Part shown: piece by piece, positions 1 through 11,437 of the stretch | Numbering within the stretch: the first letter of the stretch is position 1 | Layout: each line of letters starts with the position of its first letter | DNA from: Isoetes taiwanensis | Lineage: Eukaryota; Streptophyta; Lycopodiopsida; Isoetales; Isoetaceae | Direction of reading: 5' to 3' | Assembly: GCA_021234155.1 (NCBI GenBank) | Contig: JAJEKV010000049.1 | Coordinates: 8,716,036-8,780,035, forward strand | Length of the DNA stretch: 64,000 nt | Notes under the pieces: model-generated | Databases searched by the model: none | Seen by the model: the letters and a program-made list of their open reading frames with translations, nothing else | What the model was told of the DNA's origin: nothing | Program-made: the position numbers and the translations under genes

Positions 1-1138
1 TGCGGTGAGTAGGACACTTTCGGATGGTAAATGGCCATAACCCTTGCATTTTACACACCACATGTTAGTCCTCTCATTGTTTACTTGTGGCTTATTACTC
101 ACACCTCTTACCCAATTCAATTGCATCTCGTTCATTTTATTAGTAAGAGTCTCTACCACCTTTTCTAACTTTTTATCAACCCCTTCCTCTATGGTTGGCT
201 TTGTTATTGGGGCACCACTCCCTAATGTGGCTAGCCTACTATAATCTATGGTACCCAAGTCACTAGGCGTGACACCCAACATTCCCAAGTGAGGGCTTGC
301 TAAAGGGGGTTCTAGAGGGTTCTTGAGGGCTACCCCACCCAACACAGAAGGCATAATCAACCCGGGATTATAATGGCGGGCCATAGTTAGCTTGGCTTGT
401 TCCCAGCCTAGTCGCAATCTTGATGGCACTTTCTAAATCTGGCTGGGTTTGACCCTTAGTGAAAAAGCCCAAATCTGGTGGTAACCCATTTGTAAAGTAT
501 CTTACTTGATCCTCAACTGTAGGGGTGGGCTCTCTTTTGGCTACCAACCGTCTAAACCTCAGCACATAGCTCTGCAGACTTTCATTAGGCAGCAAGCGTA
601 AATATGTTAGCTCATCATTTATTCTTTCTTGAAGGCCAATAGGCCTAAAGGCCTTTAAAAATGCTTTTCTAAGGTCATCCCAAGTCAAAAAAGGGGTAAT
701 ACTCCTAGAGGTTCTATACCATTCCATTGCCCCATCCTCTAAGGTTGCTCCAAACAGCCTAAGTCTTTCAGCATTACCATCTTCTTGATTGGCCTCACTA
801 ATAGTCAGAAATGATTGAATGTGAGAATCAGCCTCCCCCCCTTTTAAAGGTGAAAAGGTTGGGTATTTCATTTTAGAAGTTTTAGTTGCCATGGGATTAA
901 GAATCGAAGTATTAGAAGGAGTTAAATAACTGGGTTCCTCTTCACTACTTTCCCCAGGGCTAGAAGGTATGGTGCTACTGCTACTAAACCCTTGCTCTAC
1001 TAACAGTCTTTCTTCTTCCAAGACTTGCTCTTTTAATTCCCTTCTTTTTTGTTCCCTAAACTCTAGTCTAGCACTACGTTCAGCCTCTTGCTTCTCGATG
1101 CTCTTCTTTCTCCTTTCAGCATCCAGGCCCCAATTCAT
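1..1138 (-). pseudogene. Retrotransposon gag (broken)
   Basis: The first 256 codons (1138 to 368) are open. They hold a charged, coiled-coil-like N-terminus rich in E, K and R, a serine-rich linker, and then the retrotransposon gag domain: a GAxLxxGAMEWYRTS-like segment, WDDLRKAFLKAF, ERINDELTYLRLLPNESLQSY and RFRRLVAK. A TAA at 368-370 ends this frame. Gag-like sequence continues in another frame (about 358 down to 20) with a coiled coil and a zinc knuckle, CVKCKGYGHLPSE. The last cysteine of the knuckle is out of frame because of what looks like a 2-bp insertion near position 20. The protein would form the virus-like particle of the element. Two frame breaks argue for a dead copy. Confidence 0.75.
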
Positions 1139-1180
1139 GCAAAAACTTTAATTACTGGAACAAATAACTTTTTTTTTTAA

Positions 1181-1402
1181 TTACGTAGAGGTGGATGCCC
1201 CCTCTTGGCTTACAAATTCTTCAAATGAAGATTGCCTAAGTCTTCTTACAAATTCTTCGGTTCCCAACCATCCAGGAATTGGTCGTGGTTCCTCCCATGG
1301 TCCACCGTCTCCCCAACCACTATTAGGTTGAATTCTCTTACGAGGATTATTTAAAATAAGTACTTTGTGCTTAGTGATGGGTAAATGTGGCCAATTTTCC
1401 AT
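1181..1402 (-). other. Small open frame in retrotransposon leader
   Basis: A 73-codon frame lies between the candidate LTR and gag on the same strand. It is rich in P, G, W and E and ends 42 bp before the gag start codon. It could be a leader ORF or the N-terminal part of gag after a frameshift. No known domain was recognised. Confidence 0.3.
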
Positions 1403-1572
1403 TCCTGCAAGCCATTATACATCCAACAAAAATTTAATAAATTTTATTTTATTTTATTTATTTTTATTCTTTTTTTTTTTTCGAAAATATAACAAAAAAT
1501 TCAAAAGTTGTACTATTATTCGTCAACACGATTACCCTTTAGTTAATTTTTCTCGCAATGCCCCCCACTAAA

Positions 1573-1820
1573 TGTTGGCCGGGTCAACCTACCCCAAGCC
1601 CGACAGAGTTCTTAGGCAATGGATGACAAAATAATAATACTAATGACAGCGAAAAATATAATTCCGTTAATTACTTACGCCAACACCACCACAACTAGGC
1701 TCATAGCTTCCGTTATACCCCTTAAGCCTAGCCGCACCGCTTCCTTTTACTCCTTGCATTAATTATTATGTGAGTGCCGACTTGTAATATTTATTATCCT
1801 CGATTTGTTTTAGCATCACA
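1573..1820 (-). repeat. Candidate 5' LTR
   Basis: On the minus strand the stretch starts TGTGATGC and ends GGCCAACA, so it has TG...CA ends. It sits just upstream of the gag leader. The next bases on the minus strand, TAGTGGGGGGCATTGCGAG, are a weak match to tRNA-Asp-type primer sites of plant gypsy elements. No second LTR is in the window, so the outer edge is a guess. Confidence 0.35.
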
Positions 1821-3205
1821 TGATCTTCTCCTTGTTATTTTATAATGTATTTTTTTCTTTTTCTTTTATCTTTAATGGAATCGAAATGTTAAGTTTTTAT
1901 GTAGACTTATGAAATTGTTAGGTTAACATTTAGTTAGGTCTTCACGTTGAAAATTTTGTTTAGGGCAAAAACCTGTTCGAGAAGGCAGCGGCCAAGCAAA
2001 TCCGGCTTCTTACTATTTCTGCTATGGCATGATCAATCGGCCGATTTCCTCCTTCCTCAACTCGGTTCTTTCTTCTCAGGTTGAGCCTTCACCAGGTAAC
2101 GGTTTCTGCAGAATTAACAGTTAATTCGTGGGCTCCAAGGTAAGCAATCGGATCTGGCTTAGGGTATGGCAATACAGATGGAGCAGGCGGCTTCCGGATC
2201 CATGGCTGGGAACAAGAGATGGATAGGACGGCAAAAATGGCATGGCGACCTATCGGCAGTGAATCCGGCAAAGAAAAAACGGATATGGCAGATGATCTGG
2301 GTTTTTGCAGGCTCTATCTTCCAAGCATGGGCAGTTGTATGGCAAAGGACCAGCAATTCCGGCTTCTCAGTTCTTCCTGATTTGTAATTTATAGCAGAAC
2401 TACAGAGAAGATTAGAACAGAGCAGCAGCACATATGATTTTCTTTCTCTTTTATCTCTAAATTTTTATTCATTCCATTTAGATTCTTATTATAACTTAAT
2501 ACTCTTACAGATTCAAGACAAATACAAAAGATGCACAAGTATCACAAAGGATTTCCTTCAGGGTAAATCCTTGGGAAAACTTGCTGCCAATACAATCAGA
2601 CAGAATTTATTTAACTTAGATTTCTTCACAACACTCACGCACAAAAGGGTTATTCATTCACACAAAATAGCATCATCATAAACTAGAAAGGAAGACATCA
2701 TGCACACGCAATGATGGACCAGAATCATACCAGATGCTCAAGCAAGCAGCAGAGAGCACACGAACAGGCACAAAAAGGTAGTTTTTTCATTCACGTTGTT
2801 TTCCTCTTATACAATTCCAATAAAATCTGGACCTTTAAAAAATACAATCTTTGCCCTCCATGTGGAAAACTTCCTTAAGCTCCAAGATTTTGACACCTAA
2901 GCGATCCTTGATCTTCCATCTCCTCCAATCACATCATTTGTGCTTTCTCCTTACCATTAAAATTCGAATTTCTAATGGTCTTCAATAATATAAGCACCCA
3001 AATCTTCAAAAATAACCTTGTAACTATGCACTTTGGTCGATTTTGAGCCCATACTTCTTCATTGCAGCTTCTTTCCACACTGTTTCACTCAAAAATCAAA
3101 ATTTCTACTGTGCTGACCGCTCCACAATGTACCATGTCACAATTACCAAGTCTTTGCAAATTACCCATGCATATAGGCATCCATGGAGACTCGAACTCGA
3201 GACCT
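1821..3205. other. No gene recognised
   Basis: This stretch is AT-rich and has only short overlapping ORFs on both strands (longest about 90 codons, 2159-2431 minus) with no recognisable domain. Its right part may be internal sequence of the minus-strand element whose primer site is at 3206-3217. No second copy of that LTR was seen here. Confidence 0.4.
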
Positions 3206-3217
3206 GCTCTGATACCA
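3206..3217 (-). promoter_or_regulatory. Primer-binding site, tRNA-iMet type
   Basis: The minus strand reads TGGTATCAGAGC, the complement of the 3' end of plant initiator tRNA-Met. It lies 2 bp from the candidate LTR end at 3220, the normal arrangement for reverse-transcription priming. Confidence 0.75.
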
Positions 3218-3219
3218 AC

Positions 3220-3345
3220 TGTAACGTTTCTAACCGACATGCCCTTAACCAACTGGGCAAAACCGTCTAGACATTTATGAGTAGTCGTTTCTACCCATTT
3301 ATGCCGGTGTCTCGGGAACGCCCCACAGGCACATTCACCGTTACA
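3220..3345 (-). repeat. Short TRIM-like LTR
   Basis: A 126-bp block has perfect 7-bp terminal inverted repeats, TGTAACG and CGTTACA, and abuts a tRNA-Met primer site. The small LTR size, TGTAACG end and Met primer resemble TRIM-class elements. The minus strand also carries a tRNA-like A-box look-alike (GCCCAGTTGGTTAAGG). Only one LTR copy was found, so the rest of the element may be lost. Confidence 0.55.
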
Positions 3346-3695
3346 TAGAATGAGAAGAAACAGAGGATTCGATGCAAGCAAAATACCGTATCTGCATTGA
3401 ACAGCTTAGTCTACATCGAAGAAGACTTCCAAAATGAAATTATCAATGACAATAAAATACATACTCCATAATCACCTTTCCAAATTCAAGACACATCGAT
3501 GCGTTTTTATTGCTGCTTGCTAGAAACTCCCAAATCCACAAAATAATGATGTTTTCTAAAATCAAGCCACCTAAAATCGAGGAGACTCCCATTCCATAGT
3601 TAGACAGAGGGCCCATACGACGGGTAGCCGTTGGATGGGGAAGGTCCTTCGTTGTATACCGCGGGCTACTGTATATAGTCCAAGGAGCGTCACAA

Positions 3696-3707
3696 TGGTA
3701 TCAGAGC
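3696..3707 (+). promoter_or_regulatory. Primer-binding site, tRNA-iMet type
   Basis: TGGTATCAGAGC occurs one base after GTCACA, the likely 5' LTR end. Confidence 0.75.
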
Positions 3708-6700
3708 AATGATCTTGGTTGACCAAGATCAAGCACTGGCCATTTTCCTAAGTAGCTAACTGGCCTAGTAGAAAAAGTGGGGGTTAAAACCCCAATGTGA
3801 ACCTCGAAAATTGGGAGAATTTTTTTCTTCCATCGTTAGAATGTCATTAGCAAGTCAAATCTAGTTGTTAGAGTAAGCTAATTTTGAATAGAGAGTCAAA
3901 ACAAACCTTCTAGTAAATTTGAGCTCAAAGTTGATTATGAGCCCCATTTTACAAGTGAAAATTGAACGAAGAATCGCTCAACAGGAAGCTTGCAAAGAAA
4001 ATGGTGCGATGACCAATATTTGGCCCAAAATAAATAGGAAACTTTTGAAAGATAGTTAAGTAATTAGAAAAAGTACTTTAATTAATAACCCTTAGTTATA
4101 ATATATTCACACTTAAAAAAAGGTGACCGCTAAAAATCTCTTGAAAAATACCCCCAATCCTTAGATCTTTCAAGATTCTATCCTCAAGCCCTTTCCTATT
4201 AAGACGAATTCTAGGGGAAATTTTCTAATCGTCATGGAGTACACCGAGTAAGCAAGTTTCACTCGAAAGGTGACCCAGGTGGGATGCAGACTCTAGTAGC
4301 TCGAATCGACCCAACAACCTCCTTGACACCATGGTGGACCAAACCCTCAAAGCTTCGGGAATGGGAGTCGGCATCTTCACAAGAAGTGGCCCAAGAGGAG
4401 CTAACAGGGAGAGCAAACCAAAGAGGTAGAGGAACAAGCACACCAAAGGATAGAAGGTAAAAGAAGGAGAGGAGGACCTGGAAAATCGCACCAAACGGCG
4501 GGAAGATCGATGAGGACGATAATAGTACAAGAGCCAGAGTAAAAAGTACCCTAACATGAGGAGGAGGCTGAAAAACAAGCGGCAAGGCTACCAATTCTAG
4601 TATGGCCAAAGACGTAGAAATCGACAAACATTTATGTGACAGGGGAGAACCCTTCAAGTTGAAGCATGATATCGAGCAGGAGAAGAAGGAAGTATATAAG
4701 GAATACAAGCAAAAAGTTCCCAAGTTCATCCAAAGCAGTAGATCAAGATGTAGCCTCGACAAGCCACAGAGAGTCCGCCATGGCCCAAACTTGAAGCACA
4801 ATTGGCTTCTTCAAGAAATTAGGCACAAACCTCTCAATTAGAGAAGCACCATTCAAAAGTACAAGGCTGATGTTAGGGATGAACCCCTCCAAACCCCTCC
4901 GTGCCAACCACTAAGGGTGGCATCGTTTGTATTTGATTTAAATAATCTTTATTCATACTTACTTAGGCTTAAAAGTGTTAGAAAATATTTATAACCAAGA
5001 CCCTTAGGATTGAGACCGAAACCATAATTTTCCTTAAGCCAGATATAGATCCCATTTTGTGTCCTCACTTAGCTTGTCAAGCATGTCATTGTCTACACAG
5101 TAGCCTTATTTTCGAGAGCTTTTCTTAGCAATCCAACTAGTTGCCAAGGGCTTAGCAATTGTTGCTACAACGTGCCAACACATGTTATAGATGTAACATT
5201 ATCAAGTATCTTCAGCCATACCTTTGATTTCATAGATAATTGTCTAGAAACCATTCTATCAATGTATTCTAGCCCAGTACACCAAGTCTACCCAGAGACA
5301 TGGATTCTTGTTACCAACCCATCTCAGTAGGTAGAATACATGCGTATAGGAACTCTAGAGTCAATAGACATAGACATTTGTTGTATGTTATGCAGGTTTC
5401 GCTAGTCAAATAGACCAGGCGGACCTTCATTATAGACCCTTGACCCTTTCAATACGAGAGCTGCTCGAACCACATCAAGGAAATTGAAAGCAAAGGACAC
5501 CTTATGAAGGAAACTTCATCGGTTCAACGATCAAAACGGTAAATAGGAGAGCCAAACTCAAATAATGAACGGAAGACTGCAGAAAGGACAACTAAGACAT
5601 CAAGGACAAACACATGAGTGCCAAGAAGGGCGGCTAAACAACCGATGAGCACCAAGGCACTTACGCTGTTGATCATAGTACGGGAGGAACATCTTCTAGC
5701 CAAGAATATTCTCCAAGTAATAGTGCCCCAAGAAAGGGCTCCACAATGATGGGCTATTGTCATAGCTCCGCGACCAACAAATAAATGACTTCATCGATTA
5801 TTTACATTAGGAGTTCTAAGAGAGGACACTGAGCACACCTCCTATGGAGGACAACTATCTTAGACATACAGGCTCATGGCAGTATTAGATCTAGACTTCA
5901 AACAGAGAAGCTTTGGCTAAGGATGAATTGTATGCCATTGAGGCCAGATTGCTCAAGAATAAGAGTACAGTCAGACTGCAACCAACTTCATCATCGTCAG
6001 CTCCGACTCTCCATGGTAGCTACATCAACCTTGATAGCACCATTTCCTTGCAGAATGATCACGATGACCTCTTAGCCTTAAAGATTAGAGGTCCATCAAC
6101 AATAAAACAAGGCACAATAGTAATAATTGATTACTGCAAGGTTAGAGATCTTGCACATGGATGCGAATAAGCTTAACTCCTAAGAAGGAGGAGAGGTTGA
6201 ACAATTTGAAGTGGTGAAACACACAACATTGTCATCACTCTTATATCAGCAACATGGGACTACCAAGCTCAAGAGCAGACATGAAGGAGATCGATAGAGT
6301 CAACACAACACAATCGAACAAGGAGTTAGAAGAATCGTCCTCAAATCTTCTAACCTCCAAGGCATGATGATTCAATATGGAAGATTCTATAGAGTGAAGA
6401 ACATGACCTCCAAGCTTTTGTGAAGCGACACAAAGACCTTACATCATCAACCACGTCATCAAGTCCATTAATGAGGGAAGTCAACCTCGACATCTAAGGG
6501 AGCACAAATAGAAGATGTTCAACAAAAAGACAAAGGTCTATGAAGGATTATGCAACAACTCCTCGGAGGTCAAATTGTTCAACAACTTGAGGGCAACATC
6601 GCCTTGCTATGCCAATGAATGATGAGTAGACGAACTTTTAGAAGCCCGAATTTCTATGGTTAGATAGTCAAATATATTAGATGGATAATAACATCCATGA

Positions 6701-7859
6701 TGGGATCGGGAAGCAATTCCGCGTGGATTTTATTTAATTATTTATTTAAAACGATGGACCCAAGAATTGAGCAAAGCTTCAAGGATTGGGAAGAAAAACA
6801 TATCGAATAACTAAAGTTATACACATTTGTTGACGGATATCCAATATATTGGAACCTCTTTGTGAGCAGGATAATTGTTGACCATGTATAACATGAGTAC
6901 CTCCACAACATAAGGAATAATCCGACCCAAGGAAGAGAAGCAACCTAACAAGTCCAGCCAACTTCTTAGATGGCATCAACTCAAAGGTGGGACTATTTCT
7001 AGAGGATAATAACCAAGAAAGGTGTAATTCCTAGAGTCTAGATTAGATCTAGAACGAGAATACTTATTTGATTGCGTAGACTTTCGTGACCAAAGGAAAT
7101 GTCTTGATGGCAAAACCTTGTGGCCAAAGGACTTATGTAAATAATTCATTAACTCATAACTTTGCATCTCCTAGATGGCAAATATCTCTAATGGTAAGAC
7201 TCCTAAGTCTAAGTCTATACCGGAAAGTATGGCAAGATGGAATAATTCGCAACACCAAAGGAACAAAAGCCAACTTCGACATCAACTTAAGCGGAGCAAA
7301 GTAAGCATCGACACCGAAGTTATCAGCGACAAGTACGACCTCATAGTAGACATGGAATAATTAAAACCCGGCTAAGGGAATAATTGATTGCCATAACCAG
7401 GAAATGTCCATCCTAGCACCAAATGGCAAACACCTTACGATTAAAGTTAAGGAAGTCATTTCAGTCATGCAATGCATGATGTCACCCAAAAAGCTAGGTA
7501 AGTATATCAAAAGAGATGAGGTCACATATATCCGAAGCTGCAAGCTATCGACCCCGATTGCAAGTATATAAAGGAAGACCTTAGTTTCAATCAGTTATCT
7601 AAGGCAATTGTGATGTAATGAAAGAGCTTCATGACATCCGTTCCAGATGAAATCCGAGAGACTCCATCCTATAGAGGCATAGAATGCAGAATTACTCTTG
7701 CACCCGATGTAAAGCCAGATAACAAAACTCAAGAGGCAATGGAAGAAGTTGTTGGAGTTTGGGTTCCTTAGGCCAAGAGTATCACTATTTGTGGCAACCG
7801 TACCCTTTGGGAAGAAGAAAGATGGAAGTATAATGTCAACTCAATAAGCATACGATAAG
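3708..7859 (+). other. Gypsy internal region, gag/protease part, no intact frame
   Basis: This should hold gag and protease of the gypsy element. Only short frames remain, for example 4602-4841 (charged, lysine-rich, 79 codons) and 5913-6170 (85 codons). No zinc knuckle or protease active site could be identified with confidence. Confidence 0.45.
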
Positions 7860-8460
7860 AAACAAGTACGTATTGCGAAGGCTAGACGAATTAATGGACC
7901 AGCTCCAGGGAGCAATTCTTCAAAATCAATCTAAGATCTGGATGTCATCAAATCAACAAGGAGGAAAACATCCATAAGATAGGTTTTAGAATGCAGTATG
8001 ATCACTATAAGTTACAGTGACGCCTTTTCGTCTATCAAATGCCTGACAACATTTATGCGTCTGACGAATGACTTCTTTATAAAATTTTTAGATGAGTTTG
8101 TCATCATTCTTTTTGGATGACATTCTAAATTATAGCAAGTCCTAGGAGGAACATCCAGTTCATTTGAGAATAGTATTAGAAAAGTTGAGACAACATAGTC
8201 TTTATGCTAAACTCTAGGAGTGCTATTATGCAACAAGTAAGGTGAAATACGTCGGGCATGTAGTGACACCAGAGGGAATCTCCACCGATCCAGCAATGAT
8301 TGAAGTGATATTCAATTGGCCAGCTCCAAAGAATATATCCAAAAAGAGAAACTTCTTATGCCTTGCGGATTATTATAGGCAAATTATAAAAGATTTTGCT
8401 AAATGAGCAGCCCCTTTCTCAGATCTCACTAAGCACAAGAAAGTCAAAGATTGGATTGCT
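7860..8460 (+). pseudogene. Gypsy reverse transcriptase fragment
   Basis: Across shifting frames the sequence shows the Ty3 RT order: RLDELMDQLQGA, an SKIDLRSG-like segment, HKI-FRMQYDHYKF, MPF-LSNAP-like, then FLDDIL at 8110-8127, which is the catalytic Y/F-x-DD box with both aspartates present. It continues with SKSWEEHPVHLRIVLEKLRQH and KVKYVGHVVTPEGI. A 1-nt insertion just before FLDDIL and several stops break it. It would have copied element RNA into DNA. It is inactive as it stands. Confidence 0.85.
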
Positions 8461-8894
8461 CATTGTCAACAGATGCCAGTGAGTGGCAACTAGAGGAATC
8501 CTCATGCAAGAAGGAAGAGTAATCTCATACGACTCCAAAAAGATGAATGATGTCGAGCAACATTATTTCACCCATGATCAGGAATGTCTAAGGGTCATAA
8601 GAGCTTTACACATATGAGGCAGTATTTGCTTGGAGGCAATTTCAGTTAGATACCGACCACCAAAGCCTCGAATATATCTTCAATTTGAGGTGAAGAAGCT
8701 GGATGGAATTCCTTGAAGAATATGACATCGAGATAGTCTATAAATCAGGTAAAGTAAATGTGGTTGATGACACACTCTCTCGACGACTATTGGAGATTCG
8801 AGTGTATTGCAATGCCATCTCCACCTTGTCCAATGAATGCGGCAAAATGATTGAAGAGATTTTGCACTCAAGCAAAGAATTCAAGGAAGTATAG
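8461..8894 (+). pseudogene. Gypsy RNase H fragment
   Basis: It follows the RT fragment directly. Recognisable parts are a GRVISYDSKKMNDVEQHY segment and, in an open frame from 8703, EFLEEYDIEIVYKSGKVNVV followed by DDTLSRR. The latter is the usual end of the gypsy RNase H domain (E...I.YK.GK.NVVADALSRR). Stops and frame changes are present. Confidence 0.8.
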
Positions 8895-9940
8895 GCTAGC
8901 TCTTGCAAGGAAGCAAGGACAGATAAAGGAAGAGAAGCTTATAGAAGATATAAAAAGGAAGGGAGCATTTTATACCTCAAGGACAATCATTGCGTCCCAG
9001 AGGCATCAGGAGTAAGAAGGTTTTTTATGATACTCATAATAGCCCAATAGCTGGCCATACCGGATAAGATAAAAAGTAGTTACTTTTGGCTGGCATGGAG
9101 AAGGACATCACCACCTACATTCGACAGCGTCAGCTACGTCAACAAATGAAAGCAGAGCAACTCTGAATTCCGGGAACCTTAGAACCCTTGGCTATGCCAA
9201 ATGCGAAATAGAAGGTTGTGAGCATGGATTTTATAACCCGACTTCCAAGAATAGCAAGGAGCCATGGTGCCTTAGTAATGCATCAAAGATGACTCACTTT
9301 TTGTCGTGTCAAACTACAGATATAACCTTGAATACCATCTTGCTTTAAGCAAAGGAAATATTCAGATCGCAAGGGATGCTAAGGGAAATCATCTCCGACA
9401 GAGACCCTAAGTAAATTAGATATTAAAAGACATGTTGAGGAACTATGTATGGAATATGTAGTCAAAATGGAATGATTATATTTATTTGGCAGAGTTTCCA
9501 TATAATAGTACCAAGAAAGAATCCTCACAAATGTTTCCCCTTATGATAAATTATGGTTATCAATGCTTCGCACCGGACACTTGACATAACACAGTGTTGC
9601 CCTTTCTTAATAAATGCTGATGGAGATGCAGCAATTGGTTGAAGAAGTTTGACGCCACCTCCTGGCAGCAAGAAGTAGACAAAAGAGCGTAGCCGATAAG
9701 CACAGAACCAAAAGGAAATTCCAAGTAGAGGATAATGTTTGACTCAAAATAAAAGTCAAACAAGCAAAACTCCACATTGGCACCATTCCAAATCATTCAA
9801 AAGATACGTAACCAATCCTATAAATTGGATCTCCCCACACACTTGACAGTTCATAAAGTCTTTCACATAAGCCTCCTTAAGAAGCATACTCCTAATCCAA
9901 AGGAGATATTTGTAAGGAACCTTAGGACAAAAAGATACAT
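8895..9940 (+). pseudogene. Gypsy integrase and C-terminal region, broken
   Basis: Traces of the integrase core appear: an AGHTG-like segment near 9050, a DFITxLP segment near 9225, and an SKWNDYIYLAEFPYNSTKKE segment near 9455-9520. The C-terminal part has RSRQKSVADKHRTKRKFQVEDNV near 9670-9740. An open frame from 9777 reads APFQIIQKIRNQSYKLDLP and VHKVFHISLLKKH, the conserved stretch just before the chromodomain position. Multiple stops make it nonfunctional. Confidence 0.75.
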
Positions 9941-10113
9941 ACGTTTATACATGTATTTGTATAGTATTTTTGTACGTGTCTTTTGGTTCATGTCTTTTCA
10001 CATGGACAAAAGGCCACAATTTTGTATATTTTCGTTAACTTGGAATAAGAGATGTAGTTTAGGAACTGATGCTCTCTTGATGGATGCGTCTCTTGTTCCT
10101 TGTTCATTACATT

Positions 10114-10125
10114 TGGTATCAGAGC
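10114..10125 (+). promoter_or_regulatory. Primer-binding site of another LTR element
   Basis: TGGTATCAGAGC follows TTCATTACA and a TT spacer, so an LTR probably ends near 10,111. No retrotransposon protein follows in the next kilobases, so this may be a fragment or a non-autonomous element. Confidence 0.6.
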
Positions 10126-11071
10126 CGTAAAGACCTATGGGGATTTCATCAAGAAGAATTGAAAAGAAAACTCAAGATCAAGGTGAGATTCTTGCTTCCA
10201 TTTGCTTTCTTCTAAAAATTAAGTTTCTGAACGCAAGAAACTTTAAGGAATTCTTTTTTAAAAGAACCAAGAGAAAGGCATAATAAGTTCTGGCCAAGGC
10301 AAGCTCTGTGTTGTCCTGCATATGAAGATTTGGCCATATATACAAAACCGTCTTAAAAAACCTAAAGGAAAATTATAGGTATCAGAAACAGTCATAAGAA
10401 AATAAGAATAAGAAATCTGAAATTTATGAAGAACAAGAATACAAAAATCTAAAAGAGCCAGAATAAGAAATCTGTATTTGTGACAAGAAATCCAGATGCC
10501 TCTGTGACAATTTATACAAGCATGGGGAGAATGTAACGTATATCAATGGCTCTATTGAAGGATTATGTGTAAGCTAGAGAAAAAAGAAAAGGAGAAACAA
10601 AATATGATGTTGGCTAAATATAAAAAAGAAAAGCTCAGCATGAGAAAAAGAAGCAGACATGGTGTAGCTCTAGTGCAGCAGAAAATCTAAGGCAGCGGAT
10701 ATCCACAAGCATCAGGCAAGGTAGAAGCTATACTTCTGGAGTTTCGAATGTATGAGCAAGTTTATATTAATATTAAAACCATATTGAGCACAAGTATATA
10801 GTGCATGTAATATTCTATTTTGGCAGCGTGGACACAGTGCGAATTAAGTTGGCATTCAGTTTACGAATAACCAATAAATCTCTACGATAGTGCAAATCAA
10901 GTCGGCAATCAATTATAAGATAACTAATATTTTGCACTCTATTGAATGGCCATGCTAGCTGACACTATCAAGAATTGAACAAGTAATATACAAACAAAAA
11001 CTCAGCTGAAATAGAATCAAGCAGAAGTAGAACAGAACATAATAGAAGCAAAAAATTTCATTAGGAAAAAG
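10126..11071. other. No gene recognised
   Basis: A-rich sequence with many AAGAA tracts follows the primer site at 10,114. Only very short frames occur. It is probably the leader or internal region of the element starting near 10.1 kb. Confidence 0.4.
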
Positions 11072-11437
11072 TTATATCAAGGCAACATCCTGCTTCATTG
11101 TTGTCACCCTCTTTCCATGGACATCATATTTTATACAGTCTTCGAAAAAACTGACCATGTGAATCTTCAGTGCTTCGTGCAGAGCATCAAGGGCATTGGT
11201 AATGAATCTAATAACCTCTCGAGGCATGAAAAGTATAACCTGCATGCTAGTACCTAGGTCAATCCTCCTTCATTTGTCTAGCCATGCTAACTTTGAAAGT
11301 ACCCACTCCACGTGATTCTGGAAGTGACAGATCTCTTGAAGCCCCTAAAACTTTGCAGAAGACTTTTGGCCCTTCTTGTTAATCTTTGAAGGGCTTTTAC
11401 AGATGACCTATTTCTTCTTCAGCTGCTTTGGCTGCAT
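11072..11437 (-). pseudogene. Histone H3-like relic
   Basis: One minus-strand frame runs from an ATG at 11,437 to a TAA at 11,072-11,074 (121 codons) with three internal stops (TAG, TAG, TGA). Its last third reads ALDALHEALKIHMVSFFEDC, then KYDVHGKRVTTMKQDVAL. This matches the H3 order α2 (ALQEA), L/FFED, H-x-KRVT-x-M-x-x-D-x-x-L. Upstream, EICHFQNHVEWVLSKLAWL fits H3 αN/α1 (REIRKYQ...E..I.KLPF). The start is lysine-rich (MQPKQLKKK), like a histone tail. H3 is normally 136 residues. The three stops argue for a pseudogene, although the frame is otherwise kept. The match is from memory of the family, not an alignment run. Confidence 0.6.

Larger units (their letters stand above)
1..1820 (-). 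mobile_element. LTR retrotransposon, 5' part, running off the left edge
   Basis: A minus-strand gag reading frame (below) lies downstream of a candidate 5' LTR. Read on the minus strand, the order is LTR (1820 to 1573), leader with a small ORF, gag, then zinc-knuckle region, with pol expected beyond the left edge. The gag sequence type, retrotransposon-gag domain followed by a CCHC-like knuckle, fits Ty3/gypsy. The gag frame is broken, so the copy looks inactive. Class is inferred from gag only because pol is outside the window. Confidence 0.65.
3696..9945 (+). mobile_element. Decayed Ty3/gypsy retrotransposon
   Basis: A tRNA-Met primer site (3696-3707) follows a likely LTR end (…GCGTCACA). 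Fragments of reverse transcriptase, RNase H, integrase and the integrase C-terminal region follow in gypsy order (RT-RH-INT) on the plus strand from about 7.9 to 9.9 kb. Frames are broken throughout. The 5' LTR start and the 3' LTR could not be placed. The primer-site region resembles that at 60,989 (shared CAATGGTATCAGAGC, then CTCGAAAA and a GGGA run), so both may be one family. Confidence 0.75.

Noticed and set aside
4225-4801. Long minus-strand frames (117 and 180 codons)
   Set aside because: They are leucine-, serine- and phenylalanine-rich antisense readings of a lysine/glutamate-rich plus-strand region of the gypsy relic, with no domain.
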